A stretch of 64,000 bases of DNA from Nitrospira sp. (GTDB lineage Bacteria; Nitrospirota; Nitrospiria; Nitrospirales; UBA8639), in assembly GCA_028819435.1 (NCBI GenBank), contig JAPPLK010000089.1, positions 1 through 64,000 of the forward strand. Direction: 5' to 3'. This document shows positions 39,490 through 48,623 of the stretch, piece by piece (positions within the stretch are counted from its first letter, which is position 1; each line of letters opens with the position of its first letter). The translations under genes were made by a program, and so were the position numbers. The notes under the pieces are model-generated. The model was not told the DNA's origin and made no database searches. It saw nothing but the letters and a program-made list of their open reading frames with translations.

Positions 39490-42400
39490 ATGGCAGACGA
39501 CAAACCATCGGTTGTATCGCAAGATACCCAGCGCATGGAGTTGCGTTCGCTTGTCAAACTGGCGAGCGAGACCATTTCCCATTACTGGCCCATGCAAACC
39601 TTTATCCACCATAATCCCCTCCATGGCCTGGAACATTTGCCCTTCGAAAAAGCCATCGAGGAGGCCGGAAAATTTATTGGCGGGAACGGCTATCTGCCCA
39701 ATAGACAATACCGGAAGTACTTTCAACAAGGCCGGATCTCTTCAAGTGCCATTCATGAAACCTTAAAGACCAAAGCGCAAGAGCAGCACGTGGTGATTGG
39801 AAATCGAACGGTGACTCACCTGGAAGTCCTGAAGACCGTTTTCATCAATGGGACCGGAACCTTCGAGCCTGACGTGGCCTCGGCCGTTTTAGAACGTTCG
39901 TTGGGCGAGGCCGACGTGAGCGGGCTGCGTGAAAAGCTCCAAGTTCTCCCGAGGTCACAGGAACGGCAATTTTCCCTCAACCTTCACGCTGACAAGGAAC
40001 AACGTGAACTCGGGGCGGAGTACACTCTTGCCCATTGGTGCGATGCCACGCTTGGGACGGGCATCCAAGACCAGATCAACCAGGAACTCATCAAATGGTG
40101 TGGGGGCTTTCTCGACGAAGGGCACGCGCCATGGCCGATGCCTCGCCGCAACAAAACGTTTTACGGCGGGTGGAAAATGTTGGCCCAAGAGGACTGGTCA
40201 GGCCCATTGTTCGGCATTCAGGATTGGAAATCAAAAATCCAAAACCTTCCGGACCTCCCGTCAGACGCCATTGGGGAGAGCTTGGAGACATTGGGCATTC
40301 CCCAGGATCTGTGGATAGACTATTTCACCTTGCACCTGGCTCAATTGCCGGGATGGACGGGATTCATCAAATGGCGATCCGAACAATCGAACCACCAATG
40401 GCAACAGGCTTTCCCTATCGATTTGGTGAGGTACATAGCCATTCGTCTCTTCTATGAACGAGAACTCGTCGCTCGCACGTGCGAAGCGAAGCTCGGCATC
40501 CCGGGCACGTTTCCTTCGATTCAATCTTTCTTGCGCGACCATCCGAACGGCTACGGGCTTTACAAGGAATGGCGCACGAGAGGACTGGCCGAGGAAGTGG
40601 TCGCGGAACTTGATCTTTCTCTCTTCATACAGGAACCGCTCCCTATCGATGAATTGGACCGTCAGGGTGAGGCAACCAGCCACACGTGGCAAATCGTTCG
40701 TCAACGGCAAGCAAGCGCGCGCGAAGCCTGCATCCTTATCCATCTTGCCCGTTGCCTTGATTGCTCCACGCAGGATCTCATCGACAGTCCATCGGAAAAT
40801 TTGGAAATCCTGCTCGATTGGGTTGACCGTTTTCCGGAATCCCATCACGGTCCGTTATGGCTGCACGCGCTTGAACGCAGTTTCGTCACGGACTTTGTTC
40901 AGGATTTTTCGCCGAACATTCAACGACTTCGTCAGAGTGATGAGTCGGGGGAACATCCTTCCGAATCACGTCCGTTGACTCAAGCCATCTTCTGTATTGA
41001 TGTTCGTTCCGAAGGATTTCGAAGGCACTTTGAAGAGGTAGGAGGGAATGAAACTTTCGGATTTGCAGGATTTTTCGGGGTTCCCTTGTGCTTCGAGAAA
41101 TTCGGAAGCGAACACGAAACCGACCAATGCCCGGTCCTGCTCAAACCGAAACACATCATCAAAGAAGTGCCTCGCGCGTACCAAGCCAACGCTGCGGACA
41201 AATTTCTGGAACGACAACACCTTGCCAAAACCGGACACACCCTCCTGCATGATTTGAAGGAAAACGTCATCACGCCATACGTGATGGTTGAAGCCATAGG
41301 ATGGTTTTTTGGATTCAGGTTATTCGGTCAAACGTTGGCACCGTTGTGGTATCAACGGCTGACGTCCTGGGTGAAGAAACATTTTGACATTTCCATCGGC
41401 ACGGCGTTGACCGTCGAAAAGTTGCCCAAGCAGGAGGCCGAGGAAATGGTCGCCTCTGAACATCGGGCCATCATTTATCGTATATTGATCGAACAATACG
41501 GTCGCCTGGGCAACGCGGTTGCCCACGACCAGGTCGAACGTCTTCGCAAGCAAGCGTTGAATGAGGGTTCGATAGACGGCCCTGAAGATCAGGAACTGCA
41601 ACAACTGTTGCATTGGACCGAGGCAGACCATACAAAATTTCTCCAACGGCTCATGCGGGGCTATGGCGTCCATAAACGAGCCGTGACGAATCGGATGCAC
41701 CGAATCACCCAGACAGGATTTACGACAACCGAACAAGCACATTTTGTCGAAACGGCGCTTCGAATTTTAGGATACACCAAAACCTTTTCCAGGTTGGTGC
41801 TTGCTTGTGGTCATGCCAGTACCTCGGACAATAATCCCTACGAGTCGGCCTTGGACTGTGGGGCCTGCGGGGGAAACCACGGCGTCTCGAACGCCCGGGC
41901 CTTTGCCGCCATGGCCAACAAAAGCGAAGTCCGGCAATTGTTGACTCAAAAAGGGATTACCATTCCTGCCGATACACATTTTCTTCCGGGCCAACACGAT
42001 ACCACGACGGACGAGGTGGAACTGTTTGACCTGGAAGACGTTCCCACGACACACCGGAAAGACTTGAACAGACTGATCCATGACCTGGAAGAAGCCGGCA
42101 GGCGCAATAGCCTTGAACGGTTAAGTCGCTTCCCGGAGGGAAACAATGGGGAATCCCTGGATCATGCGGTCGCGCGTACAAAACTACGCAGTGCCGATTG
42201 GTCTCAAGTCCGGCCGGAATGGGGACTATCGCGGCATACGGCTTTTATCGTCGGTCGACGTGACTTGACACACGGCCTCAATCTCGAAGGCCGAACTTTT
42301 TTACACTCGTATGATCACCGGCAGGACCAGACGGGAAAATACCTGGAAATTATCATGACCGCTCCCATGATCGTCGCGAATTGGATTAATATGGAACATT

Positions 42401-42735
42401 ATTTTTCCACGGTGGATCCCGTTGTGTACGGGAGCGGGAGCAAAGTCTATCATAACGTGGTCGGACGCATCGGAGTCATGTATGGCTCCCAAAGTGATCT
42501 TTGTATCGGGCTACCCGTTCAAACGGTTTTGGACGTTGAAACTCCTTATCACGAACCCATGCGACTCTTTGTTTTCATTGAAGCCCCTATGGAACGTATC
42601 AGCGCGATTATTGCACGACATGATGTTTTAAAACGACTCGTCGGCAATCAATGGATCAATCTTGTGGCATTGGACCCCAAGACAATGGACTTTTTTCACC
42701 AACATTCTTTGGAACAATGGCAACGTATTCAGTAA
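39490..42735 (+). CDS. dabA: DUF2309 / probable inorganic carbon transporter subunit DabA
   Basis: 'QAIFCIDVRSEGFRRHFE' and 'LACGHASTSDNNPYESALDCGACGGNHGVSNARAFAAMAN' are the DabA zinc-site motifs. Confidence 0.92.
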   Translation: MADDKPSVVSQDTQRMELRSLVKLASETISHYWPMQTFIHHNPLHGLEHLPFEKAIEEAGKFIGGNGYLPNRQYRKYFQQGRISSSAIHETLKTKAQEQHVVIGNRTVTHLEVLKTVFINGTGTFEPDVASAVLERSLGEADVSGLREKLQVLPRSQERQFSLNLHADKEQRELGAEYTLAHWCDATLGTGIQDQINQELIKWCGGFLDEGHAPWPMPRRNKTFYGGWKMLAQEDWSGPLFGIQDWKSKIQNLPDLPSDAIGESLETLGIPQDLWIDYFTLHLAQLPGWTGFIKWRSEQSNHQWQQAFPIDLVRYIAIRLFYERELVARTCEAKLGIPGTFPSIQSFLRDHPNGYGLYKEWRTRGLAEEVVAELDLSLFIQEPLPIDELDRQGEATSHTWQIVRQRQASAREACILIHLARCLDCSTQDLIDSPSENLEILLDWVDRFPESHHGPLWLHALERSFVTDFVQDFSPNIQRLRQSDESGEHPSESRPLTQAIFCIDVRSEGFRRHFEEVGGNETFGFAGFFGVPLCFEKFGSEHETDQCPVLLKPKHIIKEVPRAYQANAADKFLERQHLAKTGHTLLHDLKENVITPYVMVEAIGWFFGFRLFGQTLAPLWYQRLTSWVKKHFDISIGTALTVEKLPKQEAEEMVASEHRAIIYRILIEQYGRLGNAVAHDQVERLRKQALNEGSIDGPEDQELQQLLHWTEADHTKFLQRLMRGYGVHKRAVTNRMHRITQTGFTTTEQAHFVETALRILGYTKTFSRLVLACGHASTSDNNPYESALDCGACGGNHGVSNARAFAAMANKSEVRQLLTQKGITIPADTHFLPGQHDTTTDEVELFDLEDVPTTHRKDLNRLIHDLEEAGRRNSLERLSRFPEGNNGESLDHAVARTKLRSADWSQVRPEWGLSRHTAFIVGRRDLTHGLNLEGRTFLHSYDHRQDQTGKYLEIIMTAPMIVANWINMEHYFSTVDPVVYGSGSKVYHNVVGRIGVMYGSQSDLCIGLPVQTVLDVETPYHEPMRLFVFIEAPMERISAIIARHDVLKRLVGNQWINLVALDPKTMDFFHQHSLEQWQRIQ

Positions 42736-42755
42736 TCGAGGAGGAATAGAAGACC

Positions 42756-43091
42756 ATGAGTAGCCTTACGCTTCACCCGATGAAGGAAATCAAGATTATT
42801 ATTAACGGCGAGCACCTGAGCTTCGTGACGGAAGTGCTGGATCGGATCAAAGCCAGTGGCTACACGATCTTCAGCAGTCTGTCGGGCAAAGGGCACAGCG
42901 GCTTCCATGAAGGACACCTCATGTTTAACGACGAGAGCAGCCTGCAAATGGTGCTGACCGTCGTTCCCGAGGACAAAGTCGAACCCATCCTTTCGGGACT
43001 TAAGCCGTTCCTGGAACGTCATTCCGGAAGTCTCTTTGTGTCGGACGTCGGGGTTCTCAGAAAAGGCCATTTTGAATCAGCGGAATCCTGA
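42756..43091 (+). CDS. PII-like signalling protein linked to the dab operon
   Basis: GlnB-fold pattern 'KEIKIIINGEHLSFVTEVLDRIKASGYTIFSSLSGKGHSG...MVLTVVPEDKVEPILSGLKPFLERHSGSLFVSDV'. Confidence 0.75.
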   Translation: MSSLTLHPMKEIKIIINGEHLSFVTEVLDRIKASGYTIFSSLSGKGHSGFHEGHLMFNDESSLQMVLTVVPEDKVEPILSGLKPFLERHSGSLFVSDVGVLRKGHFESAES

Positions 43092-43129
43092 ACCCAGGTG
43101 AGAAAATAGCCAACGACTCCCAATTTGTC

Positions 43130-43300
43130 ATTCCGAGTTTATCCTGAGTTTATCCTGCCTGTCCTGATCCTTCGACTCCGGGCGTAGTCCGTCCTGAGCG
43201 TAGCGCCAGCAAAGTCGAAGGGCGCTCAGGATGCACGGATTATCCCCACCTGTTTATCCTGAGCGTAGCCCCATAGGGGCGAAGTCGAAGGGCATTACTG
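43130..43300. repeat. Dispersed REP-like sequences (CCTGAGCGTAGC...AAGTCGAAGGGC)
   Basis: 'gtccgtcctgagcgtagcgccagcaaagtcgaagggcg' and 'atcctgagcgtagccccataggggcgaagtcgaagggc' are two variants of one unit. Confidence 0.6.
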
Positions 43301-43434
43301 AACACGTACAAACAGGCCTCAATTAATCTAAAATATGGATTGATATGCCTTATATTATTTATTTGCTAAATGCAACTTCATGGTTATTTAATAAATTAAG
43401 AGTTGATGAACAAAGAAGAAGAAAGGAGGACGAC

Positions 43435-43857
43435 ATGAAAATCTTAACCTTTGTGATTCCAAGTGTCGTGCTTTGCGTGGGACTCACGCTCACTGGATGT
43501 GCTGCGAATGGAACCGTTTCCGGCGAACCTTTCGCAGATAAGGCCCTGGGGCAATCCGTCGATTCTCACAAGGACGCCGTTCAGCAACACCAGAACATTT
43601 TTGTCACGCGACGGTCCGATGTATTGAATTCTCACAAGGCCGCTGTTCAGCAACACCAGAACAAAGCGGCCATGCTTGAACAAAAAATCCAAAAACTGGA
43701 AGACCGACTGGACATGGTCAAGAACTCCTATCGGGATCCCAAAGGATTAAAACGCCAGAGCTGGACAAGGCTCCTGAGTAAGTGGCGAGGAGACGTCCGG
43801 GACCTTCGGGAACACATTGTCTGGCATGAAGAACAAATTGCCCGGCTGAAAAGATGA
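43435..43857 (+). CDS. Putative lipoprotein with an internal 22-aa duplication
   Basis: Lipobox 'LTLTGCAANG'; 'SHKDAVQQHQN' and 'SHKAAVQQHQN' repeated at 66-bp spacing; coiled-coil C-terminus. Confidence 0.7.
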   Translation: MKILTFVIPSVVLCVGLTLTGCAANGTVSGEPFADKALGQSVDSHKDAVQQHQNIFVTRRSDVLNSHKAAVQQHQNKAAMLEQKIQKLEDRLDMVKNSYRDPKGLKRQSWTRLLSKWRGDVRDLREHIVWHEEQIARLKR

Positions 43858-43918
43858 AAAAAGTGAGTGGATATCAGAAGCCCAACTGACGTCATAGAAA
43901 GAACGTTCAGCCGGCAGC

Positions 43919-43963
43919 ACGAGAGGGAGACCGGGACATAGTCCCGGTCTCCCTCTCGTTTTA
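43919..43963 (+). terminator. Rho-independent terminator
   Basis: ACGAGAGGGAGACCGGGAC-ATA-GTCCCGGTCTCCCTCTCGT followed by TTTTA: perfect 19-bp arms. Confidence 0.9.
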
Positions 43964-44139
43964 TGGGGGAAATTGCAACCGGCAAAGAGGAAGAAAGAGG
44001 ACTCTTCTTGACCTCTCCCATGGAATTGCTCATTCCATTGCGAGTTTAGGAGCCCCGCACAGAAGGACTCAAGATCTTTGCTCGGCCAAAAGTCCTCTTG
44101 ACCAAGTGTCGAGGATGACAGGAAGAGGAAAGAAAAGGC

Positions 44140-44172
44140 ACTGGATCCCCGATCAGGTCGGGGATGACAGCA
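44140..44172. repeat. REP-like hairpin CTGGATCCCCGATCAGGTCGGGGATGACAG
   Basis: Variant of the TGGATTCCCG...CGGGAATGAC family. Confidence 0.6.
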
Positions 44173-44184
44173 GTAACAACGGGT

Positions 44185-44340
44185 TCAGAAAATCTTAGCT
44201 ATTAACGCCCGAAAGGGATTGACGGTCGATCCGGACTGAGCCTCACTTTTTACCTGTGAGGAGGCGTCATTTTTTTCGGTTTTCTTCGTTCGTTTTTGCT
44301 CACAATGCAGGCTTTTGTACAAAATGGAAAACTCACTCAT
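44185..44340 (-). CDS. Small hypothetical protein (51 aa)
   Basis: MSEFSILYKSLHCEQKRTKKTEKND... preceded by a strong GGGAGG Shine-Dalgarno. Confidence 0.4.
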   Translation of the reverse strand: MSEFSILYKSLHCEQKRTKKTEKNDASSQVKSEAQSGSTVNPFRALIAKIF

Positions 44341-44604
44341 GATATCCTCCCAAAGGTTTAAGCAGGCACTATTATCTGTAAAGCAAAGGATGTGCCAGTT
44401 TCCTCTGGAAACCGTTTTCCATGAAACCATTATAAAATCAACCGGTTATAAATTGAAGATGCCGAGCCGTCCTATCAAGCTGAGTCAATCAGCAAAAACG
44501 CACCCATCAGGGTGAGCGAAATCGCACGAAACAGGGTGCAAGGATAATTTTGAGAAGAATGCGACGCGTATTGGCTTCATCAAGCAGGAGCAAAACGATA
44601 CGAC

Positions 44605-46245
44605 CTACTCCTTGGGCTTGATATGCGCCGCAACTACGGAGTCGGACATCGGACGGTGTTGTGCCAAGCCCTTGATAAACAATGTACATCCCTTCTCTTC
44701 GAATTCACCGACCCATTCGTTAAGTTTTGACATGACACTGTGATCGACAATTCGGGTCTCGGCCAAGTTCAGGGTGACGGTTTTCCCTTCTTGGAGCAAT
44801 CGGTTCAGATGTTTGCGCAAGGGAATCCAGGTGCTGAAGATAGCCGACTCCCGCACCACAATGGTCGCCGAGGTGTCGTCTTCCTGGGTAATCTCGGCAT
44901 TCAGTCTGAAAAACGAGAGAAGCGGGGCGCCATTGATGACGTGAAGGACAACCTTGACCCCAATGCCGATCCCGATGCCCATCAGGAGGTCCGTGGCGAG
45001 AACGCCGATGACCGTGGACACGAACACGATGAACTGGTATTTCCCCAAATGATACATGTGGACAAATTCCTGGGGGGACGCCAACCGGAAACCCGTAAAG
45101 ACCAGCAACGCGCCCAGGGCCGCCAACGGGATCTGGTTGATCATCCCCGGAATCAAGGCAACGAAGATCAGCAAAAACAGGCCGTGAAACATGTTGGCAA
45201 AACGTGTTTCGGCCCCGTTGTCGATGTTGGCTTTGCTGCGTACGATTTCGGAGATCATCGGGAGCCCGCCCACAAAAGCCGAAACCGTGTTGCCGACCCC
45301 GACAGCCAGCAGGTCCCGGTCCATGTCGGTCTTTCGTTGCCACGGATCGATCTGATCGATGGCTTTTGCACTGAGCAATGATTCCACGCTCCCGATCAGG
45401 GCAAACATGATCACGTACCTGATCCCGATGGACGTCGTCAGTCCGGAGAAATCCGGGAACGTGAGCGCGCTGAACATATTCGCCGGCACGTCCACCAGAA
45501 ACTTTGCTCCCAACGCATAGGTCTGCTCGTTAAAGGTATAGGTGCCCTCCTGACCAATATTCAAATACAGGCCCATCGGCACCGCGACGAACAACACGAC
45601 CATCGGCGCGGGTATCACTTTGAATTTGGGGTTTTTGATGAGCGGATATCCGAATACGATGAGGAGACTCACAATCCCGATCAGGCCAATCTTGGGGTTC
45701 ATATTCATGATGAACGTGGGAATGTTGGCGAGCAGGTGCAGGGGAGAGCCTTCGGGACTGAGCCCCATGACCACCGGAAACTGCTTGGCAATGATAATGA
45801 CGCCGATCGAGGCCAATAGCCCATGAATCGCCGTCGTGGGGAAAAATTCCCCGAGGATGCCGGCGCGGAAAACTCCGAACAGAATTTGGATGATGCCCGC
45901 GGCTACCCCAACGCCCAGCGCCAGCCGGTAGGCTTGATAGTCGGCAGCGGGGTCCTGTCCGCCGGTAAACCCGAATTCCGTCACGCAGCCGATGGCGATG
46001 ACGATGAGCCCCGCGGCCGGGCCTTTGATGGTCAGTTCGGAATTACTGAAAAACGTGCCCAGGATGCCGCCGATAATGGCGGTGAAGATCCCGGCAATGG
46101 CGGGGTACCCACAGGCCAGGGCAATACCGAGACACAACGGCAGCGCAATCAGAAACACCAGGAATCCGGACAGCAGGTCGGCCTTCCAGTGCTGCCGAAG
46201 CCCGGTAAGCGTTCCTCGCGGTACGTCTGCTTTCTCGGTGTTCAT
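44605..46245 (-). CDS. SulP-family inorganic anion transporter with STAS domain
   Basis: 'WKADLLSGFLVFLIALPLCLGIALACGYPAIAGIFTAIIGGILGTFFSNSELTIKGPAAGL'; C-terminal STAS-like segment. Confidence 0.9.
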   Translation of the reverse strand: MNTEKADVPRGTLTGLRQHWKADLLSGFLVFLIALPLCLGIALACGYPAIAGIFTAIIGGILGTFFSNSELTIKGPAAGLIVIAIGCVTEFGFTGGQDPAADYQAYRLALGVGVAAGIIQILFGVFRAGILGEFFPTTAIHGLLASIGVIIIAKQFPVVMGLSPEGSPLHLLANIPTFIMNMNPKIGLIGIVSLLIVFGYPLIKNPKFKVIPAPMVVLFVAVPMGLYLNIGQEGTYTFNEQTYALGAKFLVDVPANMFSALTFPDFSGLTTSIGIRYVIMFALIGSVESLLSAKAIDQIDPWQRKTDMDRDLLAVGVGNTVSAFVGGLPMISEIVRSKANIDNGAETRFANMFHGLFLLIFVALIPGMINQIPLAALGALLVFTGFRLASPQEFVHMYHLGKYQFIVFVSTVIGVLATDLLMGIGIGIGVKVVLHVINGAPLLSFFRLNAEITQEDDTSATIVVRESAIFSTWIPLRKHLNRLLQEGKTVTLNLAETRIVDHSVMSKLNEWVGEFEEKGCTLFIKGLAQHRPMSDSVVAAHIKPKE

Positions 46246-46289
46246 ACTTTCACCTCATCCAATGGGTTTTTCGTGTGCCGGGGCGTACG

Positions 46290-47726
46290 TCAAAATCGGC
46301 TCGAGTTGATCCACATATGGACCAGGATGCTCGCCACGTACCCAAGCGCAATGGCCGGCGCCCACCTGAGGTGACTGAAGAACGTATATTGGCCTCGCGC
46401 CTGGCCCATCAACGCCACGCCGGCGGCTGATCCGATCGACAACATGCTCCCTCCGACCCCGGCCGTTAAGGTCACCAACAGCCATTGGCCCTGCGACATG
46501 TCGGGGTTCATGGTCAATACGGCAAACATCACCGGAATGTTGTCAACGATGGCGGAGAGGATGCCGACCATCGAATTCGCAAACGTGGGTCCCCAGTCGA
46601 TATACATCACCTGCGCCACCACCGCCAAGTAGCCGAGGAAGCCCAACCCTCCCACACACAGAACGACACCATAGAAAAACAGCAAAGTATCCCATTCTGC
46701 CCGGGCTACGTGTTGGTAGATCTCGAATGGGATCATGTCGCCAAGCGTTTCCTGAGCCTTCTTCTCACTCCATGTTCCCGGTGCCGCGTATCGATTGTGC
46801 GTCCTCTGCAGGTAAAACCCGAAAAATTTCAGGTACGCCAAGCCGGTCATCATGCCCACCATGGGGGGAAGGTGCAGGAAATTGTGAAAACTCACGGCGG
46901 TACAAATCGTGAAAAAGAACAGGAGCATGATCACGTGGGCGCCCCGCTTCATGCGTACGATTTCGTCGGACGGCGGCGGAGAGACTTTCGGCACGGCAAA
47001 GTGCATCAACGCGGCCGGCACCACGTAGTTGACCACCGAAGGCACGAACAGGAGAAAGAACGTGAAGAAGCTCACGATGCCTTTTTGCCATACCATCAAC
47101 GTCGTGATGTCGCCGAAGGGGCTGAAGGCCCCGCCCGCGTTAGCTGCTACCACGATATTGATGCACCCCAAACTGACGAACCGCGGATTGTCCGCCCCGA
47201 CTGCCAGGACCACGGCGCACATCAGCAAAGCCGTGGTCAGGTTATCCGCCACCGGGGAAATAAAAAACGCCAGAATTCCCGTAAGCCAGAACAACTGGCG
47301 ATAGGTAAACCCCTTGCGCACCAACCAGGATCGCAGGCTTTCGAAGACCAGCCGTTCTTCCATGGCGTTGATATACGTCATGGCGGCCAGTAGAAAGAGC
47401 ATCAATTCCGCATATTCGAGAATGTTGTGACGTAGCGCGTGCTCAATAGCATGCGGATCATCGCCGGGATACGACCATGCCACCATTGCCCAAATGATGC
47501 CCGCCGCCAACATAACGGGTTTGGATTTCCTGAGGTGCGTGAACTCCTCGGCCATGACCAACGCATAGGCCAGGACAAAAATACCCAGCGCGAAATACCC
47601 GACGGCTGAATGGGTCAGATCGACGTGGGTGATCAAATCGTCCGTCCCCCAGACGACATCGGGCAAACCGAGCACCAACGCCACGGCGCTGAAAAAGAAC
47701 ATGGTTATGGAATGGGTCGTGATCAT
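46290..47726 (-). CDS. nhaD: NhaD-family sodium:proton antiporter
   Basis: 'VVVAANAGGAFSPFGDITTLMVWQKGIVSF', 'SPVADNLTTALLMCAVVLAVG', 'VDNIPVMFAVLTM'. Confidence 0.88.
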   Translation of the reverse strand: MITTHSITMFFFSAVALVLGLPDVVWGTDDLITHVDLTHSAVGYFALGIFVLAYALVMAEEFTHLRKSKPVMLAAGIIWAMVAWSYPGDDPHAIEHALRHNILEYAELMLFLLAAMTYINAMEERLVFESLRSWLVRKGFTYRQLFWLTGILAFFISPVADNLTTALLMCAVVLAVGADNPRFVSLGCINIVVAANAGGAFSPFGDITTLMVWQKGIVSFFTFFLLFVPSVVNYVVPAALMHFAVPKVSPPPSDEIVRMKRGAHVIMLLFFFTICTAVSFHNFLHLPPMVGMMTGLAYLKFFGFYLQRTHNRYAAPGTWSEKKAQETLGDMIPFEIYQHVARAEWDTLLFFYGVVLCVGGLGFLGYLAVVAQVMYIDWGPTFANSMVGILSAIVDNIPVMFAVLTMNPDMSQGQWLLVTLTAGVGGSMLSIGSAAGVALMGQARGQYTFFSHLRWAPAIALGYVASILVHMWINSSRF

Positions 47727-47784
47727 GGTTCACTTGCCGTCAGTATCATCGGCTCTTTTCGTATCAAAGACGCGATCTTTTTAC

Positions 47785-48360
47785 CTAATCCAAGGGCACT
47801 TCGATCACCAGCCCGCCCATGACGTCATTGAGTTTGAAATCACGCTTCGGCGACTCGACGTGCGCATTGTGACAGGACACGCAGGCCCGACTCACGGCCC
47901 GGTCCGGATAGATCGCCTGAAAGTAGCGTTTGTCATTCGACGTCACTTCACCTTCCATGACCTCACCGAATTCGACGACTTGTTCCAACATTTGCCGTTC
48001 GTGATCCGAAACCGGAGCATTTTGCGGATTCAGCGGCCAAAGGCTGACCAACCGATAGCGAAACGGCGCGTCGCGCAAACGCAGACTTCGCGAGGCTTCG
48101 CGCAAAAACTGCGCGGGCAGCGGCAGGGTTTTATCAGTGATCCACGCTTCCGACGCATTCACAATCAGCATGGCTTCCATGCGTTCAACCACGTGCTGCG
48201 TATAAAACGTCCTGTCGGCCTCAATGACCCCGTGGAGGTAATCGGCCGCAGTCCTGGCGGAAATGCCCTCGACGGGCAGTCGTTGAACGTTGAGCGTCCA
48301 TCCCGCTCCGAGCCCTAGCACAAAGGCCACAACGTATAATGCGACCGTTCGTTTCTTCAT
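47785..48360 (-). CDS. DUF3365-type c-type haem protein
   Basis: 'SRACVSCHNAHVESPKRDFKLNDVMGGLVIEVPL' (CxxCH); N-terminal membrane anchor. Confidence 0.75.
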   Translation of the reverse strand: MKKRTVALYVVAFVLGLGAGWTLNVQRLPVEGISARTAADYLHGVIEADRTFYTQHVVERMEAMLIVNASEAWITDKTLPLPAQFLREASRSLRLRDAPFRYRLVSLWPLNPQNAPVSDHERQMLEQVVEFGEVMEGEVTSNDKRYFQAIYPDRAVSRACVSCHNAHVESPKRDFKLNDVMGGLVIEVPLD

Positions 48361-48509
48361 GCTTTCAGCGCGCCTCTCTCATTTCGCCGGTTTTGTGCCG
48401 GATGCGACAAAGCCGAGGAGCCATCATACCTGAAACCGGGTTCGGTTCACCAGAGACGGATATGTTCTTTCATGTGTTGATAATTTCCACCGCTTCTTTC
48501 CGTACCCGA

Positions 48510-48548
48510 GTTCCCCTCCTTTGTAAGGAGGGGTGAGGGGAGGTAGAA
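48510..48548. repeat. Single arm of the CCCCTCCTTTGTAAGGAGGGG element
   Basis: TTCCCCTCCTTTGTAAGGAGGGGTGAGGGGAGGTAGA matches the arm at ~7835-7875. Confidence 0.7.
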
Positions 48549-48623
48549 GGTTAGTGATGCGGCTTCGCAGTGCGGTTTGACACTCCCACGTGGCAACCCT
48601 AAGATTACGGACAGAGTGTCACG

